A stretch of 64,000 nt of DNA. Origin: Bifidobacterium sp. B4142. GTDB lineage: Bacteria > Actinomycetota > Actinomycetes > Actinomycetales > Bifidobacteriaceae. The translations under genes and the position numbers were made by a program. Position 1 is the stretch's first letter. Every line of letters starts with the position of its first letter. Below the pieces are notes generated by a model. It was not told the DNA's origin, made no database searches, and was given only the letters and a program-made list of their open reading frames with translations. The stretch covers positions 372,001 through 436,000 of the forward strand of contig NZ_JAFNMJ010000001.1 of NCBI RefSeq assembly GCF_026537325.1, read 5' to 3'. Shown one piece after another: positions 8,144-17,074 of this stretch.

Positions 8144-9829
8144 TCAGCCTAGAGCCTTGGTGACCACCTGGTCGGCATCGTCCAGAACCTGATCCAGGGT
8201 CTCAGGGGAAACGAAGGATTCGGCGTAGACCTTGTAGATGTTCTCGGTGCCGGAGGGGCGGGCGGCGAACCAGTTGTTCTCGGTGGTTACCTTGATGCCT
8301 CCGATTTTGGCCCCATTGCCCGGGGCCTCGGTCAGCTTGGCAGTGATGGGCTCGCCCGCCAGGGTGGAAGCCGTCACATCGTCGCCGTTCAACTGAGCGA
8401 ACTTCTGCTTCTGCTCCAACGTGGCAGGGGTGTCCACTCGCTTGTACCAGCTTTGGCCGAAGCGTTCCACCTGCTCTTGGTGGAGCTGAGCCGGATTCTT
8501 TCCGGTCTTGGCTGTGATTTCGGCAGCCAGGAGGTCAGGGATCAGCCCGTCCTTGTCCGTTGTCCAGACACGGCCGTCCCGGCGCAGGAAGCTCATCCCG
8601 GAGCTCTCCTCGCCGCCGAAGGCCACCTCGCCCTTGAAGAGGGGGTTGACAAACCACTTGAAGCCTACAGGCACCTCGATCAGCCTGGCGCCGATGGAGG
8701 CAGCCACGCGGTCGATCAGGGAGGAGGAGACCAGGGTCTTGCCGATGCCGGCACCTTGGGGCCATCCGGGTCGGTTGCCCGAGAAGAGGTATTCCGCGCA
8801 GACGGCGATGTAGTGGTTGGGGTTCATAACGCCGGTTCCTGGACAGACGATGCCATGCCGATCGGCATCCGGATCGGTGCCGCCCACCAGGTCGTAGGAG
8901 TCCCAGGCCCCGGCGTTGAGGCGATCAACCAGACCCTTCATGGCATAGGGTGAGCTGGGATCCATGCGGATTTTCCCATCGTGGTCAATGGTCATGAACC
9001 GCCAGGTCGGATCCACCTCTGGGTTGACGATGCCGATGTTCAGGCCGTACTTTTCGTTGATCAGCGGCCAGTAGTTGACCGAGGCGCCGCCCAGCGGATC
9101 GATGCCCAGACGCACCCCGGAAGATCTGAGCAGATCAAAGTCGATGACATTGCCCAGGTCAGCCACGTAGTGTTCCCGGTAGTCGAAGCGCTCCACGAGG
9201 TCGGATTTAATGGCATCCTCAAAGGGAATCCGCTTGACCCGCTTGTAGTCGCCCAGAAGCTCATTGGCCCGTTGCGCTATGGCGTTGGTGGTTTCGGCCG
9301 AAGCCGGACCGCCTGTGGGCGGGTCATACTTGAATCCGCCGTCAGTGGGTGGGTTATGAGAGGGGGTGACCACGATGCCGTCAGCCAAATCCTTGCCGGA
9401 GAAGCGTTGGGTGCCGTCGGCCGCCCGGTTGTGTGTCAGGATGGCCTGGGAGACGGTGGGTGTGGGCGTGTAGTCATCATTGGCGTCAATGCGCACCCGT
9501 ACCCTGTTTGCTGTCAGGACCTCGATGGCCGTCTTCCAGGCGGGCAGGGAGAGGGCGTGGGTGTCGCGGCCCAGGTAGAGCGGTCCGGTGGTCCCGTCCT
9601 TGGCTCGCTGTTCGGCTATGGCCTGGCTGATGGCCACGATGTGGGCCTCGTTGAAGGAGGTTGTCAGGGCGGAGCCACGATGCCCGGAGGTGCCGAAGGA
9701 CACGCGCTGGGAGGGGATGGAAGGGTCGGGGATGAGATCGTAGTACCTGCCAATCAGATCGTCGACGTTGATCAGATCTTCTGGGCTGGCAGGCCTGCCC
9801 GCGTTCTGTGCTGTCATGGCTCCCATCAT
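8144..9829 (-). CDS. pgm: Alpha-D-glucose phosphoglucomutase
   Basis: It interconverts glucose 1-phosphate and glucose 6-phosphate, linking galactose/UDP-sugar metabolism (compare galE at 52369) with glycolysis and glycogen. Visible motifs are the N-terminal [10 protein letters not shown], the phosphoserine loop [11 protein letters not shown], the metal loop DPDADRHG, the sugar-binding GGEESSG and the phosphate-binding RPSGTE. At 561 residues it is the long phosphoglucomutase type rather than ManB/GlmM. The first two in-frame ATGs (MMGAM) are close and either could be the start. Confidence 0.96.
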   Translation of the reverse strand: MMGAMTAQNAGRPASPEDLINVDDLIGRYYDLIPDPSIPSQRVSFGTSGHRGSALTTSFNEAHIVAISQAIAEQRAKDGTTGPLYLGRDTHALSLPAWKTAIEVLTANRVRVRIDANDDYTPTPTVSQAILTHNRAADGTQRFSGKDLADGIVVTPSHNPPTDGGFKYDPPTGGPASAETTNAIAQRANELLGDYKRVKRIPFEDAIKSDLVERFDYREHYVADLGNVIDFDLLRSSGVRLGIDPLGGASVNYWPLINEKYGLNIGIVNPEVDPTWRFMTIDHDGKIRMDPSSPYAMKGLVDRLNAGAWDSYDLVGGTDPDADRHGIVCPGTGVMNPNHYIAVCAEYLFSGNRPGWPQGAGIGKTLVSSSLIDRVAASIGARLIEVPVGFKWFVNPLFKGEVAFGGEESSGMSFLRRDGRVWTTDKDGLIPDLLAAEITAKTGKNPAQLHQEQVERFGQSWYKRVDTPATLEQKQKFAQLNGDDVTASTLAGEPITAKLTEAPGNGAKIGGIKVTTENNWFAARPSGTENIYKVYAESFVSPETLDQVLDDADQVVTKALG

Positions 9830-9879
9830 GCCACCCCGGCATGAGAAAGCGGACAGAGGGGCAACAGGCTCTCCCGGTC

Positions 9880-10974
9880 TCAGTCGGACCGGGGCACCCG
9901 CACGTTCAGGGCCCGGTGCTCCACGCTGAGCGCAATATGGCGTGTCTCGCCCAGAATGTCGCCGTCCACTTGGGCCAAAGCGGGCTTCTCCAGGCGGATC
10001 TCGGCCTTGGATCCTTGCAGCTGGACGATGGTGGAGTTGGTGGATAGGGGGCTCTGGCTGGCTTTGCGGGTGATGGTCTGATGCATGACATCTCCAAAGA
10101 GGTTGGCCCAGCCGATCAGGCCAGCTGAGGTGTCGATGATCTCGAAGTCCAGGATGCCGTCCTCATAGGAGGCGGCGGGCATGAGGGAGAATCCGGGAAT
10201 CTCCCCGCAGTTGCCAGCCATGAAGGTGCGGAAGGTAACCGAGGTATTGGTCTGCGTGACCTGGTCGGGCCGTGTGATGGCGATGTCGGCCGTGTACTTG
10301 GGTGCGAACAGATGCTTAGCGCCGCTGATGAAGTATGCCAGCCAGCTGACCGTCTTCTTCAGATTGGGGTCGGTGTCGTCGATCATCAAGGCATCAAATC
10401 CGATGCCGGCGATGATCAGGAAGGCGTGGCTCCGTCGTCGCTCCTGATCCTCCTGGTCCAGCAGAGCCATGCGCCCTACGTCGACCTGGGTGGATCCGTG
10501 CGAGGTAGCCACGGCCAGGGCGGCATCCAGATCGCCTACGGGAATGCCCATGTTCCGAGCGAAGAGGTTGCCGGTCCCGATGGGGATGATGCCCATGACA
10601 TGATCGCTGGATGCCATGGCGCTGGCCACGGTGCGTACGGTTCCGTCCCCGCCCACGGCCACGACTACATTGGCCCCGCGGTCCAGTGCCAGGCGGGCGC
10701 AGGCCCTCCCGTCCCGATCCAGCCGGGTTTCGATGAAGCTGAATTCGCGGATGCCCTTGTCGCGGCAGTATTGCTGGATGCGCTCGTGGGCGGCAGCCGC
10801 CTGTGGCTTGGAGGGGTTGATGACGAAAGCGTAGCTGAGCTGGTCGTCGTCCCGGGCCAGGATCTGCATGGCGAACCTATGCCGCCTTTGGACGCGAAAA
10901 ACCAGCACCACCGCCGTGACGACAATGGCCGCCACCGCCAGGATGCCGAGGATGACGATCGCTGGAATTGGCAT
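9880..10974 (-). CDS. Membrane-anchored diacylglycerol/lipid kinase family protein
   Basis: A DAGK-catalytic-domain protein of 364 residues that probably phosphorylates a lipid or sphingoid-like substrate. An N-terminal transmembrane helix (about 5-26) precedes the catalytic domain. That domain shows the nucleotide motif [13 protein letters not shown] and [12 protein letters not shown]. The C-terminal all-beta part ends with the family-typical VDGDILGE. It is divergent from the serine module, with the AT-rich gap 10975-11225 between them. The exact lipid substrate is not deducible. Confidence 0.9.
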   Translation of the reverse strand: MPIPAIVILGILAVAAIVVTAVVLVFRVQRRHRFAMQILARDDDQLSYAFVINPSKPQAAAAHERIQQYCRDKGIREFSFIETRLDRDGRACARLALDRGANVVVAVGGDGTVRTVASAMASSDHVMGIIPIGTGNLFARNMGIPVGDLDAALAVATSHGSTQVDVGRMALLDQEDQERRRSHAFLIIAGIGFDALMIDDTDPNLKKTVSWLAYFISGAKHLFAPKYTADIAITRPDQVTQTNTSVTFRTFMAGNCGEIPGFSLMPAASYEDGILDFEIIDTSAGLIGWANLFGDVMHQTITRKASQSPLSTNSTIVQLQGSKAEIRLEKPALAQVDGDILGETRHIALSVEHRALNVRVPRSD

Positions 10975-11225
10975 GACTCCATTGTGCGCGCGGTGCCGAC
11001 CCGAAGCCCTTGGGCGTGTCCGACGTGAACGAACCCTCTACGTATGGGGGGCAACATCCGCTGATGTAACACTTCCGAGACTTATGATAAATTTTTTGAT
11101 TTGTGATATGAAAATTGCAAATGTAGGATGAATGTGGTCCGCTCGGACCCGTCAGTATGGTGCAGCAGCGGTAATCGCAAAGCATGAAACTTCAACGCCT
11201 GGCGGAACGGGAAGAGGAAGTAGGC
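10975..11225. promoter_or_regulatory. AT-rich divergent intergenic region before the serine module
   Basis: About 250 bases between the lipid kinase (minus) and sdaAB (plus). The stretch near 11075-11130 is conspicuously AT-rich compared with flanking genes and contains TATGAT-like elements. It is likely to hold promoters in both directions. I could not place a convincing -35/-10 pair. GAAGAGGAAG just before 11226 is the sdaAB ribosome-binding site. Confidence 0.5.
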
Positions 11226-11903
11226 ATGGGTAAATACAAAAGCGTATTTGACATCATCGGCCCCATTATGATAGGTCCTTCAAGTTCGCATACGGCTGGA
11301 GCGGTGGCTATCGGACGGGTCGGCCATATCCTTATAGGAGGGGCGCCGCGTCGAGCCGATATCCACTATTATGATTCCTTCGCGCAAACCCACAAGGGGC
11401 ACGGCACTGACTACGCCATAGTTGGCGGTTTGCTCGGTTTTGCGCCTGACGACACCCGTGTTCCCGAAGCTGTCGAGATCGCCCAAAAACAGGGTATGAC
11501 GCTGGCTTTTCACGAGGAAGAAGGGCCCAGTCCCATAGGCCACCCCAATACTGCAGTTGTTGATCTGCTTGGTGACGGCGGCCGGGTGACTTATGCGGCC
11601 TGTTCCATCGGGGGCGGGACCATTGAGGTGCGTCGCATCAGATTGGACGGATGCGCTATCACCCCCTCCGGGCTTCTGCCCATTCTTTTGGTGGAACGCG
11701 ATCAGTCCGAAAATGACGGTGGCGGTTGGTTGGAGCAGATGCAGGACCGGCTTCAAGAAGCAGGCGTGACGAAACAGACCCGGTACGAGTCCGGGGATCG
11801 GCCTGGCATGACGCTCTATGACTTCGATCTGGACAACCCATTGTCGGCACAGATGCAGCAAGAGATCGCCGGTCACTCGTCCCGGATGATCTACATCGAC
11901 TAG
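11226..11903 (+). CDS. sdaAB: L-serine dehydratase, beta subunit
   Basis: It forms, with the next gene, the Fe-S cluster L-serine deaminase that converts L-serine to pyruvate and ammonia. 225 residues starting MGKYKSVFDIIGPIMIG, with the conserved GPSSSHTAGA and a C-terminal ACT-like part (ILLVERDQ). I chose the ATG at 11226 because GAAGAGGAAG precedes it and because it matches the family N-terminus. A longer in-frame start at 11184 exists. It lies 11 bases upstream of the alpha subunit, so the two are co-transcribed. Confidence 0.94.
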   Translation: MGKYKSVFDIIGPIMIGPSSSHTAGAVAIGRVGHILIGGAPRRADIHYYDSFAQTHKGHGTDYAIVGGLLGFAPDDTRVPEAVEIAQKQGMTLAFHEEEGPSPIGHPNTAVVDLLGDGGRVTYAACSIGGGTIEVRRIRLDGCAITPSGLLPILLVERDQSENDGGGWLEQMQDRLQEAGVTKQTRYESGDRPGMTLYDFDLDNPLSAQMQQEIAGHSSRMIYID

Positions 11904-11914
11904 GAGGCATTGAA

Positions 11915-12790
11915 ATGTTCAGCTCGATCGCCGAATTGGTGGGTATGGCCCAAGATCGCGGCCTGTCGATATCGGATATAGCGATTGACGAGGAGATGCG
12001 TCGATATCATGAGACCCGCGAGGAAGTTTGGGCGAAGATGTCCAAGAATCTGCAAACGATGAAATCAGCCGTGGACAGGGGCTCCCAAGGCAAGGGCGTG
12101 TTCTCCAAGACCGGCTTGACCGGTGGCGAGGCAGCCCTGCTGGAGCATTACAGGAAGACGCGGACCAGCCTGAGCGGCGATGCCATGCTGGAAGCCGTCG
12201 TGGCTGCAATGGCGACAAACGAGGTCAATGCTGCCATGGGGATCATCTGCGCGACCCCTACCGCGGGTTCTTCGGGCACGTTGCCTGGTGTGATCACCGT
12301 TCTCAAGAACCGGTTGGGATTAGATGATGATAAACTGATTCGTTGTCTGTTCACTGCCGGCGCCTTTGGGCTTGTCACAGCCAACCAGGCCATGATCGCC
12401 GGGGCCACAGGCGGCTGCCAGGCCGAGGTGGGCAGCGCTTCCGGCATGGCGGCCGCAGCGGCGGTAGAGGGGGCCGGGGGGGATTCCTCCACATGTGCCC
12501 AGGCCTTCGCCATCGCATTGAGCAACCTGCTGGGCCTGGTCTGTGATCCTGTCGCTGGTTTGGTGGAGATCCCCTGTGTCAAGCGCAACGCCATAGGTAC
12601 TGCCAACGCTCTTGTAGCTGCCGATATTGCGCTCTCGGGCGGCGTGAGCAGGATTCCGGCTGATGAGGTTATTGGAGCAATGAAGTCCATCGGCGAGAGC
12701 ATGCCCTCCTCATTGCGGGAAACGGGCATTGGCGGTTTGGCGGGCACCCCTACCGGCAAGCGGTTCCGCAGGACCGTGTTCGACAAGTAA
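11915..12790 (+). CDS. sdaAA: L-serine dehydratase, iron-sulfur alpha subunit
   Basis: The catalytic alpha subunit, 291 residues, carries the cluster cysteines in the expected blocks: ICATPTAGSSGTLPG, GGCQAEVGSASGMAAAA and LVCDPVAGLVEIPCVKRNA. TAGGAGGCATTGAA before the ATG is a strong ribosome-binding site. Oxygen sensitivity of the 4Fe-4S cluster is a family property. The subunits are separate here, as in Firmicutes, and not fused as in Escherichia coli SdaA. The transporter follows 37 bases later. Confidence 0.95.
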   Translation: MFSSIAELVGMAQDRGLSISDIAIDEEMRRYHETREEVWAKMSKNLQTMKSAVDRGSQGKGVFSKTGLTGGEAALLEHYRKTRTSLSGDAMLEAVVAAMATNEVNAAMGIICATPTAGSSGTLPGVITVLKNRLGLDDDKLIRCLFTAGAFGLVTANQAMIAGATGGCQAEVGSASGMAAAAAVEGAGGDSSTCAQAFAIALSNLLGLVCDPVAGLVEIPCVKRNAIGTANALVAADIALSGGVSRIPADEVIGAMKSIGESMPSSLRETGIGGLAGTPTGKRFRRTVFDK

Positions 12791-12827
12791 CGAAGAGGTT
12801 TGAAGAAGAAAGAAGAAAGGTTCCGGT

Positions 12828-14150
12828 ATGACGAATGCGGAAAACCCGACTGCCCGCGTTGAAGCGGCAAAGGGGACCAAGGAATATGCTGCCAAATGGC
12901 ATAAGGGCGATACGGTATGGATGCTGAGCCTGTTCGGCACCGCCATCGGAGCCGGAGTGCTCTTCTTGCCTATCGATGCGGGCAGCGGCGGCATCATCGG
13001 GCTGATCTTCATGCTGATCATCGCCTTCCCGACTACTTTCTTCGCCCATAGAGCCATGAGCAGGTTCGTGCTCTCAGCCGATAAGCCGGGCGATGACATC
13101 ACTGACGTGGTGGAGGAGCACTACGGCTACGGTTTTGGCTTGATCTTCACGATCATTTATTTCCTGTCGATTTTCCCGATCCTGCTGGTCTACGGCATTT
13201 CCATCACCAACACGGCTGAAAGCTTCATCGTCAACCAGATGCACATGTCGGCTCCTCCGCGGTGGCTTCTATCCCTGGTGCTTGTCGTCGTGCTCATGGC
13301 CATTGTCCGCCTGGGCACCGCAGTCACCACCAAGGTGATGAGCATCCTTGTCTATCCCTTCGTTGCCGTGCTGGTGCTCTTCTCCCTCTATTTGATTCCT
13401 CACTGGAACACCGCCATCTTCTCCAGCTTCCCTCGCAACAGCGCAGGTGGTTTCAGCATTTCCGGCCTGCTGGAAAGCCTCTGGCTGCTCATTCCCGTCA
13501 TGGTCTTCGCATTCAATCATTCGCCTATCATCTCCTCCTTCTCGGTCGCCGAGCGAGAGGAATACGGCGACAAGTATGTCGACGGCAAGGTGACCAGCAT
13601 TCTCAAGCGTGCTGAACTGCTCATGGTCAGCGTGGTCATGTTCTTCGTCTTCAGCTGCGTGCTTTCGCTGTCGCCGGCGGACCTTGCCCAGGCGAAGGCT
13701 CAGAATGTGTCGATCCTGACTTATATCGCCAACCACTTCAACAATCCCATCATCAACTATGTAGCACCCTTCATAGCCTTCGTCGCCATCGCGAAATCCT
13801 TCCTGGGCCATTATCTGGGCACCAGCGAGGGATTGAGCGGCATCATCAGGAAGGTAGCCAAGAAGGCTGACCGTCGAGTGCCTGAGAAGACCATGCAGTT
13901 CATGGTGGAGGGCTTCATCCTTCTGGTGGCTTGGCTGGTGGCCTGGGCCAACTTCTCAGTCATGAACATGATCGAAACCATGATCGGCCCTATTATCGCC
14001 TTCGTTCTCTTCCTCATGCCCATGTATGCCATCCATACAGTGCCTTCGCTCAAGAAATATTCAGGCAAGGCCAGCAACGTCTTCATTGTGGTCATTGGTT
14101 TGATCGCAGTCAGTGCAATCTTCTACAATATTGTTCACTTGTTCGTCTGA
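12828..14150 (+). CDS. sdaC: Serine/H+ symporter, HAAAP family
   Basis: A 440-residue polytopic membrane protein of the hydroxy/aromatic amino-acid permease family with about eleven hydrophobic segments. It starts with a hydrophilic region and the first helix TAIGAGVLFLPIDAG, which is typical of SdaC/TdcC. It is preceded by AAGAAAGAAGAAAGG, a good ribosome-binding region. Position directly after sdaAB-sdaAA supports serine as substrate. The three genes then form a complete uptake-and-deamination unit. Threonine cannot be excluded. Confidence 0.9.
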   Translation: MTNAENPTARVEAAKGTKEYAAKWHKGDTVWMLSLFGTAIGAGVLFLPIDAGSGGIIGLIFMLIIAFPTTFFAHRAMSRFVLSADKPGDDITDVVEEHYGYGFGLIFTIIYFLSIFPILLVYGISITNTAESFIVNQMHMSAPPRWLLSLVLVVVLMAIVRLGTAVTTKVMSILVYPFVAVLVLFSLYLIPHWNTAIFSSFPRNSAGGFSISGLLESLWLLIPVMVFAFNHSPIISSFSVAEREEYGDKYVDGKVTSILKRAELLMVSVVMFFVFSCVLSLSPADLAQAKAQNVSILTYIANHFNNPIINYVAPFIAFVAIAKSFLGHYLGTSEGLSGIIRKVAKKADRRVPEKTMQFMVEGFILLVAWLVAWANFSVMNMIETMIGPIIAFVLFLMPMYAIHTVPSLKKYSGKASNVFIVVIGLIAVSAIFYNIVHLFV

Positions 14151-14169
14151 GTGAGGTTGTGAGGCGCTG

Positions 14170-14228
14170 CGGGATCCGTCCGCTTTCTCGATGCGTTGCA
14201 GGATCCGGAAGGGTCCGGACGGATCCCG
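14170..14228 (+). promoter_or_regulatory. Long inverted repeat in the serS leader (terminator or attenuator candidate)
   Basis: The 13-base arms CGGGATCCGTCCG (14170-14182) and CGGACGGATCCCG (14216-14228) are perfectly complementary across 33 bases. A smaller hairpin TCCGG/CCGGA (14204-14219) overlaps the right arm, so the two folds exclude each other. No T-run follows. The serS ribosome-binding site GAAAGGA begins only a few bases later. This could be the end of the serine operon or an RNA switch for serS. Confidence 0.6.
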
Positions 14229-14256
14229 TGTCCTTTGAAAGGAATACAATTCAGAT

Positions 14257-15543
14257 ATGTTAGATATTAGATTCATTCAGGAACATCCGGATGTGGTCCG
14301 TGAATCACAGCGCAAGCGTGGCGAATCCGTCGAACTCGTCGACGAGGTGCTCAAGGCGGACGAAGAGCGCAGAGTCGCACTCCAGGATTATGAGAGCTCC
14401 AGAGCCGAGCAGAAGTCGGTTGGCAAGCGCGTGGCGTCGGCCTCCCCAGATGACAAGGCCGAGCTGTTGGCACAGACCAAGAGCCTGTCGGACAAGGTGA
14501 ACGCCAGCAAGTCAGCCTCTGACGAGGCCAACGCCAAGTACACCGACCTCATGTGGAAGTTCAGCAACCTGGTAGAACCCGAAGCTCCCGAGGGCGGCGA
14601 GGATGACTACGTGGTTGTCAAGAAGGTTGGCACTCCACGTGACTTCGCCAAGGAGGGCTTCCAGCCCAAGAACCATCTGGAGCTGGGCGAGGGCGTCGCT
14701 GGAATCGACATGCGCAGGGGCGTCAAGATCTCAGGTTCCCGCTTCTACTTCCTGCGTGGCGATGTGGCACGGCTGGAGATAGCCATGCTGACCATGGCCG
14801 TGGATCAGGCCATGGAGCATAACTTCATTCCTACGATCACACCCACTCTGGTCCGTCCCGAAATCATGGCCGGCACCGGATTCCTCGATTCCCATGCTGA
14901 CGAGATCTACCGTCTGCGCGAGCCTGACGACCAGTATCTGGTAGGCACCTCTGAAGTCTCCCTGGCAGGCATGCATGAGGATGAGATCCTGGATCTGAGC
15001 AAGGGCCCGCTGCGCTACTGCGGCTGGTCCAGCTGCTACCGGCGCGAGGCTGGTTCCGCCGGCAAGGACACCATGGGCATCATCCGCGTCCACCAGTTCG
15101 ACAAGGTGGAGATGTTCGTTTACTGCAAGCAGGAGGACTCCCGCGACCAGCACAAGCAGCTGCTGGCCATGGAGCAGGAGATGCTGGCCAAGGTGGACGT
15201 GCCCTACAGGATCATCGACACTGCCGCAGGAGACCTTGGATCCTCGGCAGCCCGCAAGTTCGATTGCGAGGCCTGGGTGCCCACCCAGGGTCGGTATCGT
15301 GAGCTGACATCAACCTCCAACTGCACCGAGTTCCAGGCCCGTCGCCTCAATGAGCGTGAGCGGCTGGAGGACGGTTCCACTCGTCCTGTCAGCACGCTCA
15401 ATGGGACCCTGGCCACCACCCGCTGGCTGGTCGCCATCCTGGAGAACCACCAGAACGCCGACGGCTCCATCGTCGTGCCTGAGGCCATGCGCTCCTATGT
15501 GGGCGGCAAGGAGGTCATTGAGCCCAGGGCCTGGGAGGGCTGA
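14257..15543 (+). CDS. serS: Seryl-tRNA synthetase
   Basis: A class II aminoacyl-tRNA synthetase, 428 residues. The N-terminal long coiled-coil tRNA-binding arm is clear from charged heptads over about 30-105. Motif 2 is seen as CYRREAGSAGKDT and the motif 3/active-site region as ELTSTSNCTEFQARR. It sits between the serine catabolic genes and tRNA-Ser(TGA), an apt but not functionally required clustering. The start ATG follows GAAAGGA with a rather long spacer. Confidence 0.97.
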   Translation: MLDIRFIQEHPDVVRESQRKRGESVELVDEVLKADEERRVALQDYESSRAEQKSVGKRVASASPDDKAELLAQTKSLSDKVNASKSASDEANAKYTDLMWKFSNLVEPEAPEGGEDDYVVVKKVGTPRDFAKEGFQPKNHLELGEGVAGIDMRRGVKISGSRFYFLRGDVARLEIAMLTMAVDQAMEHNFIPTITPTLVRPEIMAGTGFLDSHADEIYRLREPDDQYLVGTSEVSLAGMHEDEILDLSKGPLRYCGWSSCYRREAGSAGKDTMGIIRVHQFDKVEMFVYCKQEDSRDQHKQLLAMEQEMLAKVDVPYRIIDTAAGDLGSSAARKFDCEAWVPTQGRYRELTSTSNCTEFQARRLNERERLEDGSTRPVSTLNGTLATTRWLVAILENHQNADGSIVVPEAMRSYVGGKEVIEPRAWEG

Positions 15544-15610
15544 GTCGTTGTGTCAGGATTCGCCGACATTCCGGCGGTGGTCTGATGGAGTCTGATGCCG
15601 TATGATAAAT

Positions 15611-15631
15611 GGCGTGCCTAATCGGCACGCC
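15611..15631 (+). terminator. Short perfect hairpin between serS and tRNA-Ser
   Basis: GGCGTGCC and GGCACGCC form an 8-bp stem with a 5-base loop. It lies five bases before the tRNA. It has no U-tract, so it may be a processing signal for a serS-tRNA transcript instead of a terminator. Confidence 0.5.
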
Positions 15632-15635
15632 TAAT

Positions 15636-15720
15636 GGACAGGTGTCTGAGCGGTCGAAAGAGACGGTCTTGAAAACCGTTGTGGCGCAAGTCACCGCGGG
15701 TTCGAATCCCGCCCTGTCCG
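15636..15720 (+). tRNA. tRNA-Ser (TGA)
   Basis: An 85-base cloverleaf. The acceptor stem is GGACAGG/CCTGTCC with discriminator G. The anticodon loop CTTGAAA gives anticodon TGA. A long variable arm (TGGCGCAAGTCA region) is typical of serine tRNAs, and the T loop is GGTTCGAATCC. The 3' CCA is not encoded (CCT follows). Confidence 0.96.
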
Positions 15721-15912
15721 CCTGATCAGTGCCCTGAGAGTGATCTCGGGGCATTCTCGCATCCATGGCTGCGATTTGTCATGGCATCAGGGCAGAAGCA
15801 TGGGCATGGTGACGGTCCGGACTGGACTTTGGCGTCTACAATGATAAAAGGGCCCGTGATCAGTCATGGGAACCGACTGTTGTGCGTCGTCTTTGCGAGG
15901 AAAGGCCAGGCT

Positions 15913-16410
15913 GTGCATCTATTCATCGCCATCGTTTCGCTGCTCGGAGATTGGTTGCTTTTCAGCTTCCCACTTTTCCAAGGACTGATGGAGCTGCAGG
16001 AATATCAGGAGCTTTTGGATGGCTTCGACCAGATCAGCAAGAATTGGAGCAAAATCTCGCCCTGGTGGTGGCTGGTCCCCAGTGTCAAGATCAAGCAGGA
16101 GCGTCAACGCGGGTATGAAATTCTTCGCCAGGCTACCAGAACCAGGTCCGAGCGTCGACGCGCCCTGAGCTTCCTTGATCAGGCGACCGCCTGGTACTAC
16201 GTGTCAGTTGCAGGCTGGCTGAAGATGATCTCATCTGCTTATGAACTGCTTGAAACCGTTGACATAGAAAAGAACATTTGGTTACTGATCCTTCTGGTTG
16301 TTGCGCTGACCGCCGGCGGTCTGTTCAACGCCTATTACCGCATCAACCGGAAGCGCATCGGACGGAAGGAAAAGGAGCTGAAGCCTGATTCGGAGGTGAT
16401 CGATGAATGA
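15913..16410 (+). CDS. Small two-helix membrane protein, unknown function
   Basis: I place the start at GTG 15913 because AGGAAAGG sits seven bases upstream. This gives 165 residues. Longer in-frame ATG starts (15781, 15841) exist but lack such a site. The protein has hydrophobic segments near both ends (about 1-20 and 115-137), a Trp-rich turn (SPWWWLVP) and a charged middle. No family is recognised. It overlaps the next gene by eight bases and is probably co-translated with it. Confidence 0.65.
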   Translation: MHLFIAIVSLLGDWLLFSFPLFQGLMELQEYQELLDGFDQISKNWSKISPWWWLVPSVKIKQERQRGYEILRQATRTRSERRRALSFLDQATAWYYVSVAGWLKMISSAYELLETVDIEKNIWLLILLVVALTAGGLFNAYYRINRKRIGRKEKELKPDSEVIDE

Positions 16411-17002
16411 CACGGCGTCTGCGAAAACGGGAGGCCGCGGATCATGGTCAGCCCCCGAACCCGGCGTTGCTCATCTGAATGAAAAGCTTGTGCCAGCGGA
16501 CGTGCGAACCCTTCTGGATGATTCAGGGGCGAGTTGGCGCCTTGCTCAGCATCCCCCTTTGGACACCATTGACCAGGGCTTGGCTCTGGGCATTGCCGAC
16601 ATACTGGGACTGTCTGCCGGTAACCTGTCCAAGTTCCTGTTGCTGGAGGATGCCGGAGGGCTGCTGATGCTCATGGTGGCCAAGGGCATAAGGCGTCCTG
16701 ATCTGCGGCAGGTGCGGGAACTTGTCGGATGCCGGAGGCTGCACATGGCCTCGGCTGCCACCTTGCGCAAATGTCTGGATACAATGCCGGGCTGTGTCTC
16801 GCTGCTGGATCTTGTGGGTCATCAAGACCAGGTGGACACCGTCGTCCTGGACGGTGATCTGACGGCGACTGATGAACAGACCGCGCTGCCGCTGGGCTCT
16901 GATGATGTGTCTATCTGCCTGCCTGGCTCCTGCCTGCCGGACCTTGCCCGCAAGCTGGTCTCTCGGGTGTTCATACTCCCCATGAATGATGTCGTCGACT
17001 GA
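16403..17002 (+). CDS. YbaK/ProX-type aminoacyl-tRNA deacylase-like protein
   Basis: 199 residues. After a 35-residue N-terminal extension comes a YbaK/prolyl-tRNA-synthetase-associated fold: SWRLAQHPP, then LSKFLLLEDAGGLLMLMVAKGIRRPDLRQV and the GCRRLHMAS segment. Relatives hydrolyse mischarged tRNA (for example Cys- or Ala-tRNA-Pro). The conserved Lys of the family could correspond to K in NLSKFL. It overlaps the upstream membrane-protein gene and precedes the CLC gene by 72 bases. Substrate unknown. Confidence 0.8.
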   Translation: MNDTASAKTGGRGSWSAPEPGVAHLNEKLVPADVRTLLDDSGASWRLAQHPPLDTIDQGLALGIADILGLSAGNLSKFLLLEDAGGLLMLMVAKGIRRPDLRQVRELVGCRRLHMASAATLRKCLDTMPGCVSLLDLVGHQDQVDTVVLDGDLTATDEQTALPLGSDDVSICLPGSCLPDLARKLVSRVFILPMNDVVD

Positions 17003-17074
17003 AATCATCCTCGGGTCTCCGCCCCGGAGGAAGCTGGAAGCTGTCGTGCACGCGGGAAGGAAGGGAGCAGGCCG

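Noticed and set aside
8981-9844. A 287-residue plus-strand reading frame opposite pgm
   Set aside because: It covers the catalytic core of pgm on the other strand, has no domain and no ribosome-binding site.
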